From Humibacillus sp. DSM 29435 (GTDB taxonomy: Bacteria > Actinomycetota > Actinomycetes > Actinomycetales > Dermatophilaceae): a stretch of 64,000 bases of DNA. Shown in pieces: positions 52,175 through 60,639 of this stretch. The stretch is taken from the NCBI RefSeq assembly GCF_001758225.1, contig NZ_MAST01000001.1:372001-436000 (forward strand), read 5' to 3'. The position numbers and the translations under genes are program-made. The stretch's first letter is position 1. Each line of letters opens with the position of its first letter. The notes under the pieces are model-generated. The model was not told where the DNA came from, ran no database searches, and saw only the letters and a list, made by a program, of their open reading frames with translations.

Positions 52175-52705
52175 ATGAACGCTGAACCCTCACTCGCCGG
52201 ACGCCGCCTCGATCGCGCCGCGGTGGACCCCCCGACTGGTCAGCGGGTCGACACCCCCGTCGAGATGGCGGCGTACTTCGAGCGGGTGAGAGCGCACCGC
52301 TCCGAGCTGCGCGAGTCGGTGGCGGCGGTCGGCCTGGCGCTCGAGTCGCCCATCGCCCGTGGGGGCGCCTGGCGTGAACGGGTGCGGGCAGCGCTGGCTG
52401 AGCTGGCTCACGACTTCGCCGCCCATATCGACCTGACCGAGAGCCCGGGCGGAATCTACGACCGGGCCAAGCACACCGCACCGCGACTGTCCGTGGCGGT
52501 CGACCGCCTGCTCACCGAGCACCGCGACTACCGCGACGCGATCGGCGGTTACCTTGCGGTGCTCGAACACGGCGGCACCACTGCCGACCTCCCAGCCTTT
52601 CGCGAGGAGCTGACCACCCTGGTGGGTCGGTTGGTTCGTCACCGTCAGGCCGGTGGCGACCTCGTGTACGAGGCCTACGAGGTCGACCTCGGCGGATCAG
52701 ACTGA
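52175..52705 (+). CDS. Hemerythrin-like domain protein
   Basis: 176 residues from ATG 52175 with SD ACGGAGG. Helical, with metal-type His/Glu pairs in AAHIDLTESPGG, LTEHRDYRD and LVRHRQAGGDLVYEAYEVD, the latter being a recurrent ending of actinobacterial hemerythrin-domain proteins. It might bind a di-iron centre and sense or carry oxygen species. Assignment is based on pattern only. Confidence 0.65.
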   Translation: MNAEPSLAGRRLDRAAVDPPTGQRVDTPVEMAAYFERVRAHRSELRESVAAVGLALESPIARGGAWRERVRAALAELAHDFAAHIDLTESPGGIYDRAKHTAPRLSVAVDRLLTEHRDYRDAIGGYLAVLEHGGTTADLPAFREELTTLVGRLVRHRQAGGDLVYEAYEVDLGGSD

Positions 52706-52783
52706 ACGTGGGCCGGTGAACCTTGCCCGGCCGGCTCGCAGCCTCGGCGCAGGATCGTCTCAGGGGGGCTGCGTAGCCTCATG

Positions 52784-52828
52784 ACCACGTCGACGCCGAC
52801 CACATCGACGCCCACCACATCGACGGCA
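52784..52828. repeat. 15-bp tandem repeat (ACCACATCGACGCCC-like) x3
   Basis: Three contiguous 15-bp units differing at a few positions: ACCACGTCGACGCCG, ACCACATCGACGCCC and ACCACATCGACGGCA. They lie directly upstream of the SD of the 54-residue gene. Confidence 0.88.
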
Positions 52829-52841
52829 GAGGAGGCCGGCC

Positions 52842-53006
52842 GTGCTCACATCACGAGGGTGGCGGGTGTCGCCTGCCCTGGTTCTCTGCGCTCTGCTGCT
52901 GGCCGTGACGGCGTTCTTCGTGGCTCACCCCACCGCCGACAGCTCGACCGTGCCGCCGCCCGTCAGCAGGGCGACCGCCACCCATCCGGCCGCCCACCTG
53001 CGCTGA
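52842..53006 (+). CDS. Small single-pass membrane protein (54 aa)
   Basis: GTG 52842 lies 6 bp after a perfect GGAGG SD (52831-52835). The 54-residue product has a short basic start, one membrane segment (ALVLCALLLAVTAFFVA) and a Ser/Thr/Pro-rich tail ending AAHLR. I do not recognise a family. The strong SD and clean hydrophobic helix argue for a real gene over an overlapping longer frame that runs into the convergent methyltransferase gene. Confidence 0.55.
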   Translation: MLTSRGWRVSPALVLCALLLAVTAFFVAHPTADSSTVPPPVSRATATHPAAHLR

Positions 53007-53070
53007 GCACCTTTCGGCGGCCGACGTTCTCGTGCGGTCGTCACGAGCCACGAGCCACGAGCCACAGGCC

Positions 53071-54366
53071 TCAGCCGAGCTGCGAGATCACGCCCGGCTC
53101 GAACAGGGGGCGGAGGTCGAAGCCGGCCTCTCCCTCGAGGCTGGTGCGCGAGGCCAGCACTTGATGCAGCTGGATCTCGTTGCGTTCGAAGGCAATGCGT
53201 GAACCGGCGAGATAGAGGCCCCAGACCCTTGCGGTGGCGAGCCCGGTGAGCGCTACCGCGTCGTCCCAGTTCTTCGAGAGGTTGGCGTTCCAGCCGGCCA
53301 AGGTGCGTGCGTAGTGCTCACGGAGGTTCTCGTGGTGCCGCACCTCGAGACCCTCGTCCTCCATGACCCGCACGATCTCCCCCGATCCGGTGAGCTCACC
53401 GTCGGGAAAGACGTAGCGGTTGATGAACCCTCGTGCAGGCAGCCCCCCGTGCCGGTTGTCGGGCCGGGTGATGCAGTGGTTCAGCAGCCGGCCCTCGTCA
53501 CGTAGGCGCTCGCGCAGGAAGCGGAAGTAGGAGGGGTAGTTCTTGATGCCGATGTGCTCGGTGAGACCGATGGAGCTGATCGCATCGAAGCCGCGCTCGG
53601 TGACGTCGCGGTAGTCGCTGTGACGCACTTCGGCCCGGCCGGCGAGGCCCTCGCTCTCGATCCGAGCCTGCGCCCAGCTCGCCTGCTCACGTGACAACGT
53701 GACGCCCAGGGCGGTCACGCCGTAGTGCCTGACCGCGTGGCGCACCATGCCACCCCAGCCGCAGCCGACGTCGAGAAGTCGCATTCCGGGCTCGAGGCCG
53801 AGCTTGCGGGCAACGAGGTCGTACTTGTACGCCTGTGCTTGCTCCAGCGAGGAGGTGTCGGTGGGATAGCACGCGCACGTGTAAGTCATCGACGGGCCGA
53901 GCACCAGCTCGTAGAACGCGTTCGAGACGTCGTAGTGGTGGCTGATCGCGTCGGCGTCGCGCCGACGGCCGTGGCGGAGACCATGAGCGAGTCGCGTGGC
54001 CGTGCCCGGTGTCTCGGTCTGCGGCAGCTCAGGCAGGTGCACGCCGGCCCGGCCGACGAACGCCGCCAGCTCAGCGGCATCCGTGAACGAGGGTCGCTTC
54101 GCTACCAAGCCGCTGCCGAAGAGCGAGAGCACCTCGTAGGGATCTCCTTCGTTCATCTCGTCGATGAGAAGGTCGCCCATGAGGTAGGCCCGCGCCATGC
54201 CGAGCATTCCGGGGGCGGTGAGCAGGTAGTTGAGGCCGCGTTCCGTGAGGAGGCGGATGACGAGGCCGTCGGGGCGGCCACCCGTCGAGCCGTCGTAGGC
54301 CACCACGTGGAAGGGGGCGTCAGCACCGAACAGCCGATCGAAGGCCTTTCCCACTGTGAGCGTCAT
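53071..54366 (-). CDS. CFA-synthase-family methyltransferase (probable fatty acid 10-methylation, TmsB/BfaB-like)
   Basis: 431 residues. ATG 54366 overlaps the upstream oxidoreductase stop (ATGA). The N-terminal DUF7884-like region is followed by the SAM domain: MTYTCACYPTDTSSLEQAQ, LLDVGCGWGGMVRHAV, GVTLSREQASWAQARI, SIGLTEHIG and HENLREHYARTLAGWN. Close relatives add a methylene from SAM across an oleoyl-phospholipid double bond. In actinobacteria the pair with an FAD oxidoreductase makes 10-methyl (tuberculostearic-type) acids. A plain cyclopropane synthase is the alternative. Confidence 0.85.
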   Translation of the reverse strand: MTLTVGKAFDRLFGADAPFHVVAYDGSTGGRPDGLVIRLLTERGLNYLLTAPGMLGMARAYLMGDLLIDEMNEGDPYEVLSLFGSGLVAKRPSFTDAAELAAFVGRAGVHLPELPQTETPGTATRLAHGLRHGRRRDADAISHHYDVSNAFYELVLGPSMTYTCACYPTDTSSLEQAQAYKYDLVARKLGLEPGMRLLDVGCGWGGMVRHAVRHYGVTALGVTLSREQASWAQARIESEGLAGRAEVRHSDYRDVTERGFDAISSIGLTEHIGIKNYPSYFRFLRERLRDEGRLLNHCITRPDNRHGGLPARGFINRYVFPDGELTGSGEIVRVMEDEGLEVRHHENLREHYARTLAGWNANLSKNWDDAVALTGLATARVWGLYLAGSRIAFERNEIQLHQVLASRTSLEGEAGFDLRPLFEPGVISQLG

Positions 54367-55865
54367 CGCGCCTGTACCGCCTTCTCGTAGAGCGAGGGGA
54401 GTCGCCCCTCGGGGTCGTACTGGTGTTTCACCGGTCGGTAGGCCGTGTCGCCGTAGAGCGCGGAGAAGGTGGCCAAGTCGTAGTAGGCGTCGGAGTAGAG
54501 CGACTTGTGGCCCCCCACGGAAGTCACCTCGTGCTCGATCCGGCGGTTGACGTCGCCATCGGTGCCGCCGGGCTCGATCGCGACCGTCGACCAGAACCCG
54601 ACATTGACGTAGGGCTCACCGTGGCGCATCGGGTAGAGCGGCCACGGCGGCTCGTCGGTGGCCGCAGCACCGACCTCGGCGGTCGCAGCTGGGGTCGGCT
54701 GCCGACCTTGCCCAGCAGCCGGCTGGGCGCGAAGGCGGATGGGGCAGAGCCAGATCGGCTCGATCGGCACCTCCCGAAGGAACCACGAGAGAAACTCGCT
54801 CGCACGCTCCAACGGGATCTCGACGTCCTGGATCACGCGCTCGCGGGCAGGCCTGTGCCGTCGCCGGTCGATGGCCGCCATGACGCCGTGCCCCTGCTCG
54901 AACGCGACGATCTTCCAGTACACGTCGCTGCGCAGCAGTCTCTTCGGCCAGAGCCGCCGCACGAGCGGATGCTGCGCTCCGAACGCGCGGCTGCACCAGA
55001 ACCAGTCGGTGTCCCAGCGCCAGAGATAGTCGTGGGCGGTGAGCACATCGGTGCGCCGCTGCTGGATCGAGCGGTAGAACACCTGCCGCCCGGTGTAGTC
55101 GCTCGGCCGGATGCGGCCCTCGAGGTCGTCGCTCCAGCGACCCAGGCTGAGATAGCACTCGGTGGCCGAGAACACGACTCCGTCGACGAAGTCGACGCGC
55201 TCCTGATCCCAGCGTTGCTCGGCCACGACGGTGCCGATCGCCTGCACCAGCTCGTCGACCGAGGCGAAGCGCACGTGCCTCAGGTGAACGTAGGGCACCG
55301 CGCGCTCGAGCTCGATGACGAGGTCGAGCGCGTAGCCCAGGGAGCCGTAGGAGTTGGGGAAGGTGCGGAACAGCTCGGCGTGCTCGCCGTCGGGGCGTGC
55401 CGTGACCACCGTGCCAGCGCCGGTGAGGATGCGCATCTCGCGCACCGACTCGTGCGGCAGCCCGTTGCGGAACGACGATGCCTCGATGCCGAGGCCGGTG
55501 ACTGCCCCCCCGATGGTGATGGTGCGCAGCTGGGGCACGACGAGGGGCACGAAGCCGTGGGGGAGCAGCAGGTCGACCAGTTCTTCGTACGTCGTCATGC
55601 CGCCCACCCGCGCGGTGGGGGTTTCCGTCTCCGAACCGGGGTCGAGCTCGATGAGGCCGTGGAAGGCCGAGACGTCGAGGCCTGTAGAGGTGTTTCTGGA
55701 CCGGGCGCGAAAGAGGTTGGACGTCGACTTGGCCAGCCGTACCTGGCGACCGGAGGGTAGGTCGGCGTAAGCCCGTTCGATCGCCTCGAGTGCCCGCTCG
55801 TGCTGAGCAAGGGCCCGGGCGCGGTCGGGCGTAGGTGCCGCCGGTGCAACCGGAGAATAGGTCAC
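54363..55865 (-). CDS. FAD-binding oxidoreductase (TmsA/BfaA/UfaA1-like)
   Basis: 500 residues from GTG 55865. The FAD-linked PCMH-type domain is visible (LRTITIGGAVTGLGIEASSFRNG, VREMRILTGAGTVVTARP), followed by FPNSYGSLGYALDLVIEL and YLWRWDTDWFWCSRAFGAQHP. The ending DSAY-like SDAYYDLATFSALYGD is common to the DIMINUTO/UfaA1 group. It probably reduces the 10-methylene fatty acyl intermediate made by the following methyltransferase to the 10-methyl form. The genes overlap by 4 bp. No third gene (tmsC type) is adjacent. Confidence 0.82.
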   Translation of the reverse strand: MTYSPVAPAAPTPDRARALAQHERALEAIERAYADLPSGRQVRLAKSTSNLFRARSRNTSTGLDVSAFHGLIELDPGSETETPTARVGGMTTYEELVDLLLPHGFVPLVVPQLRTITIGGAVTGLGIEASSFRNGLPHESVREMRILTGAGTVVTARPDGEHAELFRTFPNSYGSLGYALDLVIELERAVPYVHLRHVRFASVDELVQAIGTVVAEQRWDQERVDFVDGVVFSATECYLSLGRWSDDLEGRIRPSDYTGRQVFYRSIQQRRTDVLTAHDYLWRWDTDWFWCSRAFGAQHPLVRRLWPKRLLRSDVYWKIVAFEQGHGVMAAIDRRRHRPARERVIQDVEIPLERASEFLSWFLREVPIEPIWLCPIRLRAQPAAGQGRQPTPAATAEVGAAATDEPPWPLYPMRHGEPYVNVGFWSTVAIEPGGTDGDVNRRIEHEVTSVGGHKSLYSDAYYDLATFSALYGDTAYRPVKHQYDPEGRLPSLYEKAVQAR

Positions 55866-56024
55866 GACACCGTCTTATCAAATGAATCTGATGTTGTGCA
55901 GTGCCAGTGGCGTTGGACAGTAGGGGGCCGCGGTGTGCCTGGATGCCGTCGGCAGAAGTCGTGGCGCTGTCGGACCAGATCGCTGAAGCAACCCTTTCGC
56001 CGCCAGATGCGTCTAGGGTCGGCG

Positions 56025-56076
56025 GCGCAGACGAAGGGCGCAGACGAAGGGCGCAGACGAAGGGCGCAGACGAAGG
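56025..56076. repeat. 13-bp tandem repeat (GCGCAGACGAAGG) x4 in the sigma gene leader
   Basis: Four perfect units end 7 bp before the ATG of the sigma gene. Each unit contributes GAAGG, an SD-like core, and the last one runs into GGGGGCGG before the start codon. Unit length is not a multiple of three. Confidence 0.93.
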
Positions 56077-56083
56077 GGGGCGG

Positions 56084-56635
56084 ATGCGGCAGCACGACGA
56101 CGACTATGTGGAGTGGGTGACGGCTCGCCAGGCCGGCCTGCTGCGTTTCGCGTACTTGCTGACCGGTGATTCGCATTCGGCCCAGGACCTCGTACAGACC
56201 GCCCTGGCCAAGGCCTACCTGAAGTGGGACACGCTGCGGGTCGAGACCTCGCGAGGAGCCTGGGTGCGGCGCATCATCGTCAACGAGCAGGCCAGCGTCT
56301 GGCGCCGCCCGTGGCGCCGGCACGAAGTGGTGAACACGCCCTATCTGGAGTTCATCGATGTCGGTGAGGTCTCGGTCGCCGGTCGAGCCGGTCCGATGGC
56401 GGCAGGCGGCGGTTGGCCGGAGGGTACACAGCCGGGCGGGTTCGACTCCCAGCTCTGGGAAGTCGTCTGCAGCCTGCCTCCGCGGCAACGTGCCGCCGTC
56501 GTGCTCCGGTACTACGAGGAGCTCTCCGAACGAGAGACCGCTGATGTGCTCGGCTGCTCACTCGGAAACGTGAAGAGCCAGACCCACCGGGCGCTGGCAG
56601 CACTCCGTGTCAAGCTCGAGGAGGTGCGGTCATGA
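56084..56635 (+). CDS. SigE-family ECF RNA polymerase sigma factor
   Basis: 183 residues from ATG 56084. Region 2 reads YVEWVTARQAGLLRFAYLLTGD and AQDLVQTALAKAYLKWDTLR; region 4 reads LPPRQRAAVVLRYYEELSERETADVLGCSLGNVKSQTHRAL. The RFAYLLTGD and KSQTHRAL variants define the SigE (M50-like) actinobacterial group. The upstream in-frame extension encodes only the translated repeat and was rejected. It overlaps the next gene by ATGA, typical of sigma and its anti-sigma factor. Confidence 0.9.
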   Translation: MRQHDDDYVEWVTARQAGLLRFAYLLTGDSHSAQDLVQTALAKAYLKWDTLRVETSRGAWVRRIIVNEQASVWRRPWRRHEVVNTPYLEFIDVGEVSVAGRAGPMAAGGGWPEGTQPGGFDSQLWEVVCSLPPRQRAAVVLRYYEELSERETADVLGCSLGNVKSQTHRALAALRVKLEEVRS

Positions 56636-57900
56636 GCCCTGCACAACGTGGCCGTCAGCTTGAGTCGGAGGTGTCCCCGGCCTTACGGCGAATCGCCGAG
56701 GCGACCTCACCCGAGAGGGCAGCGCCCGAGGGTGATGGGCTGGCCCGCGCAGCCATCGCCCAGGCGGTCGGGATCCGGCGGCGTCGACGTCTCGCCGGGG
56801 CGGCCGTGGCCGCAGCGGTGGTCGTGGCGGTTGCCGTTTCCCTCGTCATGCGTCCCGGATCTTCCGCACCGGTTCCGGCTGGTCCGACGATGGGAAGCGT
56901 CAGCCGCTCAGCGCCGACCGTCGGGGCCACGAAACCGGTGACGCCTCGGGTCACGGCTCGGGTCACGGCCAACCTGCCCGCTCTGCAGGAGTCTACGAGC
57001 CCATCGATCGTCGGCCGTGTTGTTCGGCCCTACGTCGTCGACGGGGTCTACCACGGCGAGTCGGGAACGGTGCGTCTCGGGAGCCAGGAACAGCTGCGCG
57101 GTCTTGTCGACGTGCTCAACCTCGCGGGCGGGGCTCGAGTGCTCAGGCTCGAGCCACCGGGTGGGCCAGTCAGCACCGTGGTGCAGAGCGCGGGAGGTCG
57201 CAAGGTGCTTAGCCTGCCGGCGGTGAGCGGCCCGACCGTGGCCGACGCCTCCGGTACGAGGTTCGCGATGCTCGACGTGGGCACCGAGTCGTTGACTCTC
57301 CGCGATCAGCGGGGAACGGTGCTGGAGCAGACGCCGGCACCTGGCATCCGTTCGATCGCCGGCTTTGCGGGTAACCGCGTTCTCGTCACGAACGACGCGG
57401 GCGCGGCGCTGTGGAACCTGGCGTCGGGAGCGGTCGAGCCGTGGACGAGCGATCGGGCCCTGGACGCCTCGGACGCCGCGGCGGCAGCTCTTCTGCTGTC
57501 GGGCGTCGACTCGGGGCTGTCTTGTTGGAGCGTGCGGTCGACGACCGAACGGGGGACGTCGGCGGCGTCTCACTGTGGCTCGGCTGTTCCCATTGCGCTC
57601 ACGGCCGACGGTCGGTACGTGCTGGCGCGAGAAGAGCCGTCGAACGGACAGGAGCAGGTTCTCGTTCTTGACGCGTCTACCGGTGAGCCCGCTCTGGCCG
57701 TCGCCGTGGGCGAGGACGCGACCGTGACCCAGACCGGGTTCCGTATCGGGCAGGAGGAACTCGTGCTGGATGTCGTGGGACGCCAGGGTGGCCACCGGCT
57801 CGTCGGTTGCACCCTGAAGGGCCGGTGTGAGTCGTTGACGTCGACCGTCAGCGCAGAGACCTCGCGTGATCTGGAGCCCTACCTGCTGGTGCGCGACTGA
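56632..57900 (+). CDS. Membrane protein, putative anti-sigma partner with beta-propeller-like exterior
   Basis: 422 residues, overlapping the sigma gene by 4 bp. A cytoplasmic N-terminus (1-48; LRRIAEATSPERAAPEGDGL), one membrane segment (LAGAAVAAAVVVAVAVSLVM, about 49-70), a Ser/Thr/Pro linker and a large exterior beta domain with WD/propeller-like repeats (ALWNLASGAVEPWTSD, QVLVLDASTGEPALAVAVG). No zinc-binding HxxxCxxC is present. Position suggests anti-sigma control of the sigma factor, and the exterior part could sense a ligand. This is inferred from context. Confidence 0.68.
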   Translation: MSPAQRGRQLESEVSPALRRIAEATSPERAAPEGDGLARAAIAQAVGIRRRRRLAGAAVAAAVVVAVAVSLVMRPGSSAPVPAGPTMGSVSRSAPTVGATKPVTPRVTARVTANLPALQESTSPSIVGRVVRPYVVDGVYHGESGTVRLGSQEQLRGLVDVLNLAGGARVLRLEPPGGPVSTVVQSAGGRKVLSLPAVSGPTVADASGTRFAMLDVGTESLTLRDQRGTVLEQTPAPGIRSIAGFAGNRVLVTNDAGAALWNLASGAVEPWTSDRALDASDAAAAALLLSGVDSGLSCWSVRSTTERGTSAASHCGSAVPIALTADGRYVLAREEPSNGQEQVLVLDASTGEPALAVAVGEDATVTQTGFRIGQEELVLDVVGRQGGHRLVGCTLKGRCESLTSTVSAETSRDLEPYLLVRD

Positions 57901-57961
57901 CTCCTGCTGTCGTTTCGAGCCCGTCGTCAAGGATGCCGTCGAGCAGGCGCCGACCGGCCGG

Positions 57962-59551
57962 TCACGGGCTGTGGTCGGGTGGCCCGGTGGTGAAGGTGGT
58001 GCGCCAGCGCTGCCAGGTGTGCCAGGTGTGCCAGGTGACGCCGGTGTCGGTGATGGTCGCGGTGAGATGCTTCTCGTGGACGTAGATGTGGTGTCGCCGG
58101 CACAACAGGGCGAGGTTGCCCAGACAGGTGGTGCCGCCATCGATCCAATGCCGCACGTGGTGGGCGTCGGTCCATTGGGCGGGGGTGGAGCAGCCCGGGA
58201 ACGAGCAGCCCTTGTCGCGGAGCCACAGGGCGGTGCGCATGGCCCGGGTGACGAGGCGTTCTTCCCGACCGACGTCCAATGGTTGGGAGTCGGAACCGAG
58301 GACGACGGGGATGATCGTGGCGTCGCACGCCATCCGGCGCACGATGGCGGCGCTGAGCACGTCACCACTCAGACACGACCCACCACCCGGTTTGGGCTTG
58401 GTCGTGGCCCAGTCCGGTGGGCAGCCGTTCGCGGCCCAGTCCCGCAGGGTCTCGAAGCCCATCGTGACGACGATCTTGGCCTTGTCCGTCGACGGCACTT
58501 CATTGGGTGATGAGACCCCGCGGGCGACGAGGTCGAGCAGGGCGTCCATCCGGCGCTGGTGCGGTGGTCGGGGGTCGTCCTCGATCTTCACCCCGGCCTC
58601 GTCAGTCAATGGGCGGGGTGCGGACAGGGGGTCGATCGCGGCCTTGAGGGTCGCGGCGCCTTCGGGGTCGAGAGTGCCGCTCATTCCGACCATCCCGGCC
58701 GCGTTCGGGCTGGTGAACCACAGGCCGCGCGCGTCTCGGCGTTTCTGGTCGTGTTCGTCCGCGTTCTTCGGGGGGCGGACCTGGTCGGCGAGCTCCCGGG
58801 CGAGCCTGGCGAGCTGTTCCCACCGCAGCAGGGGTGCTTGTTCGGTGAGGTGGGTGACGGCTTGGGCGAGGTCGCCGGGGTCAGCGACGGGCTTGAGGCG
58901 GTGGAAGAAGTCGATGACCTGTGCGGCCTTACCGACGGTGACCCGCCCGGTCTGAGTCTGCTGTCCCGCGGCGGCGGTGTCGCCGGCGGTTCCGCCGGTG
59001 ACGGCCTCGCGCAGCTGGGCCCAACGGGGCTCGTTGAACGCGGCCCCACACGTCACGACCGCTTTGGCAGCGCTGGCGGTCAGAGTGGGGTCGACCGTGC
59101 GCAACCAGTCGACCCGCGACAGGCCACCCGGGGAAGCCACGCCGCGGGCCTCGAGCTGGGTCACCAGGCGCACCAGGTTGACCTCCTTGTGGTGTTCCAC
59201 GGCGCCGAGCTGGGTCACCGACTCGAGCAGGTCAGGCTCGCTCATCCGGGCCGGTTCCATCTGGGGACGGTCCAGGCTCGCGGCCGCGAACGCGAACCCC
59301 GACGCGTACGCGCCGGACACGTTCGACCAGTTCGCCCAATGGACCGTCAACGGCTCCGGGAACTCCCGTGAAAGCCGCGAGGCGCCTGTCGAAGCCGCCC
59401 CGGGCACCGGCCTTGGAGCCGGATCAGCGGCATCCGTGCTGGGGGTGGACCAGAACCCGGCCGCCGCGGTGCCCCCGGTGGCACGCTGGCTCGACTCGAG
59501 ATCGGCCAGCTGCTGCCGGAGCCTCTCGAGAAGCGAACCCTTCGTGTTCAT
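57962..59551 (-). CDS. DUF222 (13E12 repeat) / HNH endonuclease family protein
   Basis: 529 residues from ATG 59551. The N-terminal 300 residues are a DUF222 helical region (VTQLGAVEHHKEVNLVRLVTQLEARG, GLWFTSPNAAGMVGMSGTLDPEGA). The C-terminus has an HNH zinc-finger nuclease motif: KGCSFPGCSTPAQWTDAHHV, HWIDGGTTCLGNLALLCRRHH. This family is multicopy in actinobacteria and often treated as a putative mobile or REP13E12 element, with function unproven. The tail holds a 9-bp repeat coding WHTWHTW. No other mobile gene lies beside it. Confidence 0.88.
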   Translation of the reverse strand: MNTKGSLLERLRQQLADLESSQRATGGTAAAGFWSTPSTDAADPAPRPVPGAASTGASRLSREFPEPLTVHWANWSNVSGAYASGFAFAAASLDRPQMEPARMSEPDLLESVTQLGAVEHHKEVNLVRLVTQLEARGVASPGGLSRVDWLRTVDPTLTASAAKAVVTCGAAFNEPRWAQLREAVTGGTAGDTAAAGQQTQTGRVTVGKAAQVIDFFHRLKPVADPGDLAQAVTHLTEQAPLLRWEQLARLARELADQVRPPKNADEHDQKRRDARGLWFTSPNAAGMVGMSGTLDPEGAATLKAAIDPLSAPRPLTDEAGVKIEDDPRPPHQRRMDALLDLVARGVSSPNEVPSTDKAKIVVTMGFETLRDWAANGCPPDWATTKPKPGGGSCLSGDVLSAAIVRRMACDATIIPVVLGSDSQPLDVGREERLVTRAMRTALWLRDKGCSFPGCSTPAQWTDAHHVRHWIDGGTTCLGNLALLCRRHHIYVHEKHLTATITDTGVTWHTWHTWQRWRTTFTTGPPDHSP

Positions 59552-59689
59552 GACTCAAACCCTAGAGGCCACCACCGACACTCCCCAGCGCGCGGAATCG
59601 GCTTGTCCACAACCGAACTGGCTACTCGACTGTACGAAAGTGGCCACTCGACCTGAGCGCTGCGGCCACGAGGTCGTGGAGTGGGAAGC

Positions 59690-60475
59690 TCAGGGGCAGT
59701 GCCAGCCAGTTGCCCCTCCTGACTGCAGCGCGAAGCGCGTGGCTTCGCCGACAATTCCGTCGGGCACGTTGCCGGTCGCTCGCTGGAACCGCTTCACCAC
59801 GGCTGCAGTCTGCCGCCCGAACGACCCGTCAACCGAGATCGTGCACCCCTGTGAGCGAAGGGCCCGTTGCAGCGTCACGACGTCGGCACCCCTTGATCCG
59901 GCCCGTAGTGTGCGCCCGCTCAGGGCGCGGCTGATGATCGTCACCCATACGACACGGTCGACCCGGCCTGAGGTGTCGACGACGCCTTCGGTGCCACGCG
60001 CGACGTTGAGAATGGCAGCCCTGGTCTGTGGCCCGTACGATCCGTCGACGATGACAGGCCCCAGCTTTGCGTCGTTCAGGAGGCACTGCAGGGCTGCAAC
60101 GGGAGCCCCCTCGTCTCCCGGTCGCAACAGCGGATAGGAGGGCAGGGTCCGCTGACAGTCAACCTTGGCGGGCGTCACCGCGCTTGGCTGAGCCGAGGGT
60201 GAGGTCGTCGGCGCCTGGGCCGCGGAGGTCGGCGTCGTCGGGACGGCGGATGAGCTCGCACTGCCTGCCGACACCGCGCCGGTGGAGGGCACAGCGGCCC
60301 CGGTGGGTGATGCGCCTGTCGCCGAAGAGGTGACGACCGGGCCGGTCGGTGCCGAAGGGGCGTTGGCGGTGCAACCCGTGAGTGCCATGACTCCGGCGCA
60401 GAGCAACGTCGACAGCGTGGCGGCCCGGCCGGCAGAGATCGTGTCACGGGTAGCGTGTCGAGCCGTCGATCGCAT
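59690..60475 (-). CDS. Lipoprotein with two peptidoglycan-binding domains
   Basis: 261 residues from ATG 60475, SD GAAGAGGG. Signal peptide with lipobox LTGC, a long Ser/Thr/Ala/Pro linker (about 37-95) and two PG_binding_1 repeats: RPGDEGAPVAALQCLLND ... GSYGPQTRAAI and RAGSRGADVVTLQRALRSQ ... GSFGRQTAAVVKRFQ. It would be attached to the membrane and bind the cell wall. The catalytic partner domain, if any, is on another protein. Confidence 0.87.
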   Translation of the reverse strand: MRSTARHATRDTISAGRAATLSTLLCAGVMALTGCTANAPSAPTGPVVTSSATGASPTGAAVPSTGAVSAGSASSSAVPTTPTSAAQAPTTSPSAQPSAVTPAKVDCQRTLPSYPLLRPGDEGAPVAALQCLLNDAKLGPVIVDGSYGPQTRAAILNVARGTEGVVDTSGRVDRVVWVTIISRALSGRTLRAGSRGADVVTLQRALRSQGCTISVDGSFGRQTAAVVKRFQRATGNVPDGIVGEATRFALQSGGATGWHCP

Positions 60476-60639
60476 GGTCGCCCTCTTCTCGGGTCGGTTC
60501 TCGCGCACCGCCATATCCGCTGCCGGTGAAAATCGCACCCGCGGCCTCGATACCAAGACGCGCGCCGGCGGTGCAAGGTTGCGTGGGTCCTCGAGAAAAC
60601 TCATGGTGAGGGTGGCCGCGCGCCGATAGTTTGACCCGC

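Noticed and set aside
52781-53164. 127-residue frame starting with TTSTP repeats
   Set aside because: It runs into the end of the convergent methyltransferase gene, lacks motifs, and the GTG at 52842 has a better ribosome site.
57962-59551. DUF222/HNH gene as a full mobile element
   Set aside because: No terminal inverted repeats, target duplications or transposase are visible around it.
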